Below, piece by piece: positions 63,601 through 64,000 of a stretch of DNA of 64,000 bases. The stretch spans positions 88,615 through 152,614 of the forward strand of contig NZ_PWAA01000064.1 in the NCBI RefSeq assembly GCF_003031585.1, in the 5' to 3' direction. Under the pieces are notes generated by a model, which made no database searches, was not told the origin of the DNA, and was given only the letters and a program-made list of their open reading frames with translations. Positions within the stretch are counted from its first letter, which is position 1; each line of letters begins with the position of its first letter. Origin of the DNA: Thalassobius sp. I31.1 (GTDB taxonomy: Bacteria; Pseudomonadota; Alphaproteobacteria; Rhodobacterales; Rhodobacteraceae). The position numbers and the translations under genes are program-made.

Positions 63601-63872
63601 TCCTGGCCTTTCAGATGCCGTAGCTCATCATGTTTGCGCAAAAGATGATCGATAAGATTCAATGTCCATTGGATCTTATCACGCTGCGGCACTGGGATAT
63701 CAAATACCCTCTCTTCAGAGGTCGTACCAATCTCGACCCACGTGCTGGTGTCACATAATATGACCCAACTGCCTTTAGTAAACCGCATTGCGGGTGCACG
63801 CTGCCATCCGTCTGTGATCAGGGCGCTGGCAAACTCTTCAAAGAATGACGCTGGCAACAGCCGCTCCTTCAT
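63585..63872 (-). CDS. Small hypothetical protein
   Basis: 95 residues, soluble, no recognised domain (FTKGSWVILCDTSTWVEIGTTSEERVFDIPVPQRDKIQWTLNLIDHLLRKHDEL). The alternation of strand and helix, the reasonable length and the in-frame overlap (ATGA at 63869-63872) with an open frame further upstream on the same strand favour a real gene. The 16-base 3' overlap with map is unremarkable. Confidence 0.55.
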   Translation of the reverse strand: MKERLLPASFFEEFASALITDGWQRAPAMRFTKGSWVILCDTSTWVEIGTTSEERVFDIPVPQRDKIQWTLNLIDHLLRKHDELRHLKGQDQPGK

Positions 63873-64000
63873 TTTTGTTCTGTAAATATCCCGGGGGTGT
63901 GGGGGCTGGTGGACCGGCTTTCGTTTTTTTCATCGGGGATTGATTTGTTTTTCATACCCCGCCTGCTTATCCGGCCCCTGTGATTTTCGGTTTCTCGGCC
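63873..64000. other. Window edge, no gene assigned
   Basis: Two minus-strand frames are open at the edge: one ends in a TGA at 63869-63871 overlapping the small gene, the other reads AEKPKITGAG and stops at 63967-63969. Either may be the 3' end of a gene outside the window; there is too little sequence to choose. Confidence 0.3.

Overview
The window reads as a chromosomal segment of an alphaproteobacterium, most likely of the Rhodobacterales (Roseobacter-like). The reasons are the FlaF/FlbT flagellin regulators, a DUF1217 flagellar protein, an MbfA iron exporter behind an Irr-type ICE palindrome, DUF2794 and DUF6478 proteins, and moderately GC-rich DNA with many ATGA or TGATG gene overlaps. 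This placement is inferred from gene content only.

Layout. (1) 1-7.2 kb, plus strand: a tight operon for an acylated, CMP-activated nonulosonic acid (legionaminic/sialic type). It holds an O/N-acyltransferase, a CMP-sugar synthetase, a PtmA-like SDR, three Gfo/Idh/MocA-type proteins, an SGNH hydrolase and a GT4 glycosyltransferase. (2) 7.2-12.3 kb, accessory: an IS3 orfB remnant, a small exported protein, a PPC-M10-RTX serralysin-like protease with a 288-bp internal tandem repeat, an IS3 orfA remnant, and an orphan KpsE-like polysaccharide export protein. (3) 12.3-16.3 kb: a polyamine locus with SpeD (AdoMet decarboxylase), a rhomboid-GNAT fusion, a small anchored protein with an EF-hand-like loop, and a membrane-embedded spermidine synthase. 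(4) 16.3-25.5 kb: a flagellar block (fliL, flgH, flgA, flgG, flgF, fliQ, fliE, flgC, flgB, then divergent fliI, then DUF1217, flbT, flaF, flagellin). It is only part of a flagellar gene set. (5) 25.7-64 kb: mostly housekeeping and small accessory units. These include a DEAD-box helicase, asd, MYG1, carbonic anhydrase, M17 and C40 peptidases, a TetR regulator with a 48-aa secreted peptide, mbfA, an AEC transporter, nitroreductase, S-formylglutathione hydrolase, SthA, an ArsR/permease pair, a HAD-PhyH-hydrolase operon, zapE, folC, accD, a CPBP protease, ilvD, FadH, a LysR regulator, OmpA, an AhpD-like protein, GNAT, a CinA-N-like protein, sfsA and map.

The strongest candidate for something undescribed is the polyamine locus. 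A protein combining a rhomboid domain with a complete catalytic set (HxxxN, GxS, His) and one or two acetyltransferase domains sits directly between AdoMet decarboxylase and a membrane-bound aminopropyltransferase. Other points worth attention are the TetR-operator/48-aa peptide unit, a perfect intrinsic terminator lying inside the signal-peptide codons of a lipoprotein gene, an 11-bp four-copy repeat in a convergent spacer, and IS3 remnants on both sides of the protease module.
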